The notes under the pieces: generated by a model
What the model was told of the DNA's origin: nothing
Databases searched by the model: none
The model's input: the letters and a program-made list of their open reading frames with translations, nothing else
Shown here: one piece after another, positions 47,776-49,981 of the stretch
Layout of the letters: each line of letters begins with the position of its first letter
Numbering within the stretch: the first letter of the stretch is position 1
Assembly: GCA_018971025.1 (NCBI GenBank)
Contig: JAGWVE010000010.1
Coordinates: 1 to 49,981 of the forward strand
Length of the DNA stretch: 49,981 nucleotides
Reading direction: 5' to 3'
Source of the DNA: Bacteroidota bacterium
GTDB taxonomy: Bacteria > Bacteroidota > Bacteroidia > Chitinophagales > Chitinophagaceae
Program-made: the position numbers and the translations under genes

Positions 47776-49981
47776 TTAATTTTTTTGGCTGCTTGCCGGT
47801 GAAAGAAAAACCCAAACCTCTCCAGGCTTCGTTCCTGCAATACCTTCTTGGTATTTTGACATGAGCTGATTCCATGTAACAACACGCGGATTGTTCTCTG
47901 TGGTTTTCGGATTTAATGCATCTAGCGACTCGCCTTTTGGAATACTAATAACCAGTACCAGCTGTCTTCCATTTTTATATATAAGTAGTTGTTGGAAATT
48001 AGCATTGCAAAAACCGGCAGACACTTCTTTCCATTGTGAAAATTGTGTTGCGTGGTAATGTAAATATTCTTCTTGCATTTTGGGATCCGCAACCAAGTTG
48101 GTTGTTAGTACAATATGATCCCATGCTTTAGCAGTTGTCGTATCTGTGCAATGTTTTTTCTTACTGTACGCATAAAACATATCATGGTACACTTTTACTT
48201 CGGCGCTTGCAAAAGCTTTTTGAATTTTACCTTGTAAAACGGTCAAATCAGCAATAGCTGCATAGATAACCACTCTGTTTTTCCAAATATATAGGGTATT
48301 GGTGTCTACCAAATTTTTACTAAGTACCTGTTTAAGTAAAGCAATGTCTACAGCACTATCCGGCTTTGCTACAATTTCGATAACACCAAAGTAGGCTTCA
48401 TTGATAGGTTGTTTGCGCTGTACAGATGTTCTTTGTGTTAGTAGATATTGATATTGCTTTTGTACACCAGCTTGTTGTTTTCTTTCTAATTCATTGATAT
48501 TTCCATTGCCTTCCCACACATTTCCGGGTCCATTTGCGTTTTGTAAATACTTGGTACTTGGCGTCCAATTGTTTTGAAATCGAATATTAGAAGAGCCTTC
48601 ATCTGCGTACAAATAAAACCAGTGACTAGGCAAATGTGCATAGGGTGCTTTGTAAATACTATCAATTACATTATGCGCTACGGTTGAATTGTTTTGATAA
48701 CCCAATGTATAAATTCCTGCACAATCATAATTGTGTTTTCCGTAATGATTGATGGCATTGTAACCAATATAATTATTTCCAGCAATGGTGGGTATAGGAT
48801 TCCAGCCCCAGCCAATACTAATACCCGTGTAAGAAGTATTGTTTATTTCGTTGTATGCTATGGTAGAATTTCTAAGCGTACCAAAACCAATACCAACCGT
48901 ACCCCAATCTTCATTTGCTAGATTGGTAAGTAAGTTGTTTTTGATATTGATGTGTTCACAAATATCAGCTTCTGAATTTGGTGTGTAGGGTATATGAATT
49001 TCTCTTCCTTCTGTGCCATAGTTGCCTGCTAATATTCCATTGCCGCCAATATCTTTTAGCAAAGAGCTTTGTACTGTTAAATTTTTTACGCCAATAACAG
49101 CGTCGATTCCGGTGGAAGCTGTGTGTTCAATACTACATCCACTCAACGCAACTGCGTTTGTATAACGAAGTGAAATAGCAGCGCTAGGTCTACCCACCCA
49201 TGCTTGATTGTCCAAATTTGGATTTAGTGGCGTGCCCGCTGGTTTTAATTTGTAGGCCTCTGTCATGTATAAGCCTAACTGATGAGGAACGTTTCCTTTT
49301 TGAGAAGGTCGTAACCAACTACTATGCTTAAAGGAAATATTTTCAAATGAAATATTTGAAACAGGCGCATTTGCAGTGCCTTCAAATGAAACAAGTGTTT
49401 CTACATAAGGTGCTACAACATTTGCAGACAACATGTTTTCATTTGTCCGCGGATAATAATAAAGTAATTTATTTTTTGTGTCTAAGTACCACTCACCAGG
49501 TTCATCTAAAAACTGAATTGCATTGGATAAATAAAAAGGAGAATTGCCTGTTTCTTTACTGAGCCATGGTGCAGGCCATGGATGGTCGCTTTGTATGCCC
49601 GCTTCTGGTTGTTCAAAAAATAAGGTGGTGGTATTATTTTTTGTTTCCATTTTACGAATACGCAGTGTAGCAATTTCCCACCACTGCGCAATAAACATTT
49701 CAACACCTATGCTGTTTTCTAGTCCCTCAAATGCAGGTGAAGTAATGGTGCAAGTTTGATCTTTTTTATTCCAATCTACAATGCGGTCCATGGTTTCACC
49801 TGCTGTAGATTTTGCACGCACTGCTTTTATATCATTGACCCATAGCTGTCTAAAATTAAATGCTGTCCCGTGCACATCTGGCACCGCAGCCACCCAAACA
49901 TTTTTATATGCTTTACTTGATAAACCTAGAACTGGTTTTGTAACAGGTTTCCAATGATCAATAACCACACCGCCACTTATA
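47776..49981 (-). CDS. Secreted parallel beta-helix glycosidase (GH141-like) fused to RhaM-like L-rhamnose mutarotase domain (N-terminus cut by window edge)
   Basis: The frame is open to the right edge (734 residues visible); the true start and signal peptide lie outside. Residues up to about 505 of the frame from 49968 form a right-handed beta-helix with FRQLWVND, FLDEPGEWYLDTK and repeated N-x-I/V rungs, as in GH141 proteins (alpha-L-fucosidase and xylanase activities are known). Residues of about 525-601 look like a ferredoxin-like domain. Residues of about 614-726 (DNA 47791-48129) match L-rhamnose mutarotase RhaM: Y635 and H639 in EEYLHYH fit the catalytic Tyr-x3-His, with W699 and the C-terminal EVWVFL strand. 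It heads the visible part of the right-hand operon. The fusion is unusual. Confidence 0.8.
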   Translation of the reverse strand, partial: ISGGVVIDHWKPVTKPVLGLSSKAYKNVWVAAVPDVHGTAFNFRQLWVNDIKAVRAKSTAGETMDRIVDWNKKDQTCTITSPAFEGLENSIGVEMFIAQWWEIATLRIRKMETKNNTTTLFFEQPEAGIQSDHPWPAPWLSKETGNSPFYLSNAIQFLDEPGEWYLDTKNKLLYYYPRTNENMLSANVVAPYVETLVSFEGTANAPVSNISFENISFKHSSWLRPSQKGNVPHQLGLYMTEAYKLKPAGTPLNPNLDNQAWVGRPSAAISLRYTNAVALSGCSIEHTASTGIDAVIGVKNLTVQSSLLKDIGGNGILAGNYGTEGREIHIPYTPNSEADICEHINIKNNLLTNLANEDWGTVGIGFGTLRNSTIAYNEINNTSYTGISIGWGWNPIPTIAGNNYIGYNAINHYGKHNYDCAGIYTLGYQNNSTVAHNVIDSIYKAPYAHLPSHWFYLYADEGSSNIRFQNNWTPSTKYLQNANGPGNVWEGNGNINELERKQQAGVQKQYQYLLTQRTSVQRKQPINEAYFGVIEIVAKPDSAVDIALLKQVLSKNLVDTNTLYIWKNRVVIYAAIADLTVLQGKIQKAFASAEVKVYHDMFYAYSKKKHCTDTTTAKAWDHIVLTTNLVADPKMQEEYLHYHATQFSQWKEVSAGFCNANFQQLLIYKNGRQLVLVISIPKGESLDALNPKTTENNPRVVTWNQLMSKYQEGIAGTKPGEVWVFLSPASSQKN

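Noticed and set aside
47772-47885. Longer N-terminus of the Gfo/Idh/MocA gene at 46704
   Set aside because: It overlaps the end of the beta-helix/RhaM gene; the ATG at 47771 directly opens the Rossmann fold.

Overview
The window is a carbohydrate-utilisation region from a member of the Bacteroidota, most plausibly a Chitinophagaceae-like environmental bacterium. This rests on AT-rich DNA, weak Shine-Dalgarno signals, a NUDIX-type arabinose regulator, an aldolase/short-chain-dehydrogenase fusion for rhamnulose-1-phosphate, and sugar import by Na+ and H+ symporters. The taxonomic call is an inference. About 35 genes fill almost all of it. All are on the minus strand except one AraC-family regulator at 28779-29696. 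No gap without a gene reaches 300 bases; the largest is about 196 bases (9586-9781). I see no RNA genes, insertion sequences, CRISPR array or SusC/SusD pair.

Layout, in the direction of transcription (right to left). (1) 49981-29704 reads as one long operon of 11 tightly packed genes: a secreted parallel beta-helix protein fused to an L-rhamnose-mutarotase-like domain (cut by the window edge), a Gfo/Idh/MocA oxidoreductase, an SSS symporter, a GH78 rhamnosidase, a GH127 arabinofuranosidase, a RuBisCO-like protein, a DUF1537 acid-sugar kinase, an Asp/Glu-racemase-like protein, a bile-acid:sodium-type transporter, a GH2 beta-galactosidase and a GH106 rhamnosidase. (2) 28677-24896 holds a sialate-O-acetylesterase-like SGNH esterase and a DUF5703/GH95-like glycosidase. 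(3) 24809-16720 is an L-arabinose operon: araB, araD, araA, a HAD phosphatase, an SSS symporter, a NUDIX AraR-type regulator and a lipoprotein aldose 1-epimerase. (4) 16694-9782 is an L-rhamnose operon: rhaT, aldolase/dehydrogenase fusion, isomerase, FGGY kinase and a zinc alcohol dehydrogenase. (5) 9585-1 is an unusual unit: MaoC hydratase, a substrate-binding protein with no signal peptide, two class III CoA-transferases, a second RhaT-like transporter, a Gfo/Idh/MocA oxidoreductase, a large secreted TIM-barrel glycosidase and a GH28 pectinase cut by the left edge.

Together the genes describe depolymerisation of a rhamnose-, arabinose- and galactose-rich pectic polysaccharide (rhamnogalacturonan I side chains, or possibly rhamnogalacturonan II), import of the monosaccharides, and cytosolic catabolism. 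Two modules are not explained by ordinary arabinose or rhamnose use. The first is RuBisCO-like protein + DUF1537 kinase + racemase-like protein + BASS transporter, which resembles parts of the branched acid-sugar (D-apionate) routes and would fit apiose from rhamnogalacturonan II. The second is CoA-transferase pair + MaoC + cytosolic binding protein, whose substrate I cannot name. These are the best candidates for undescribed biochemistry here.
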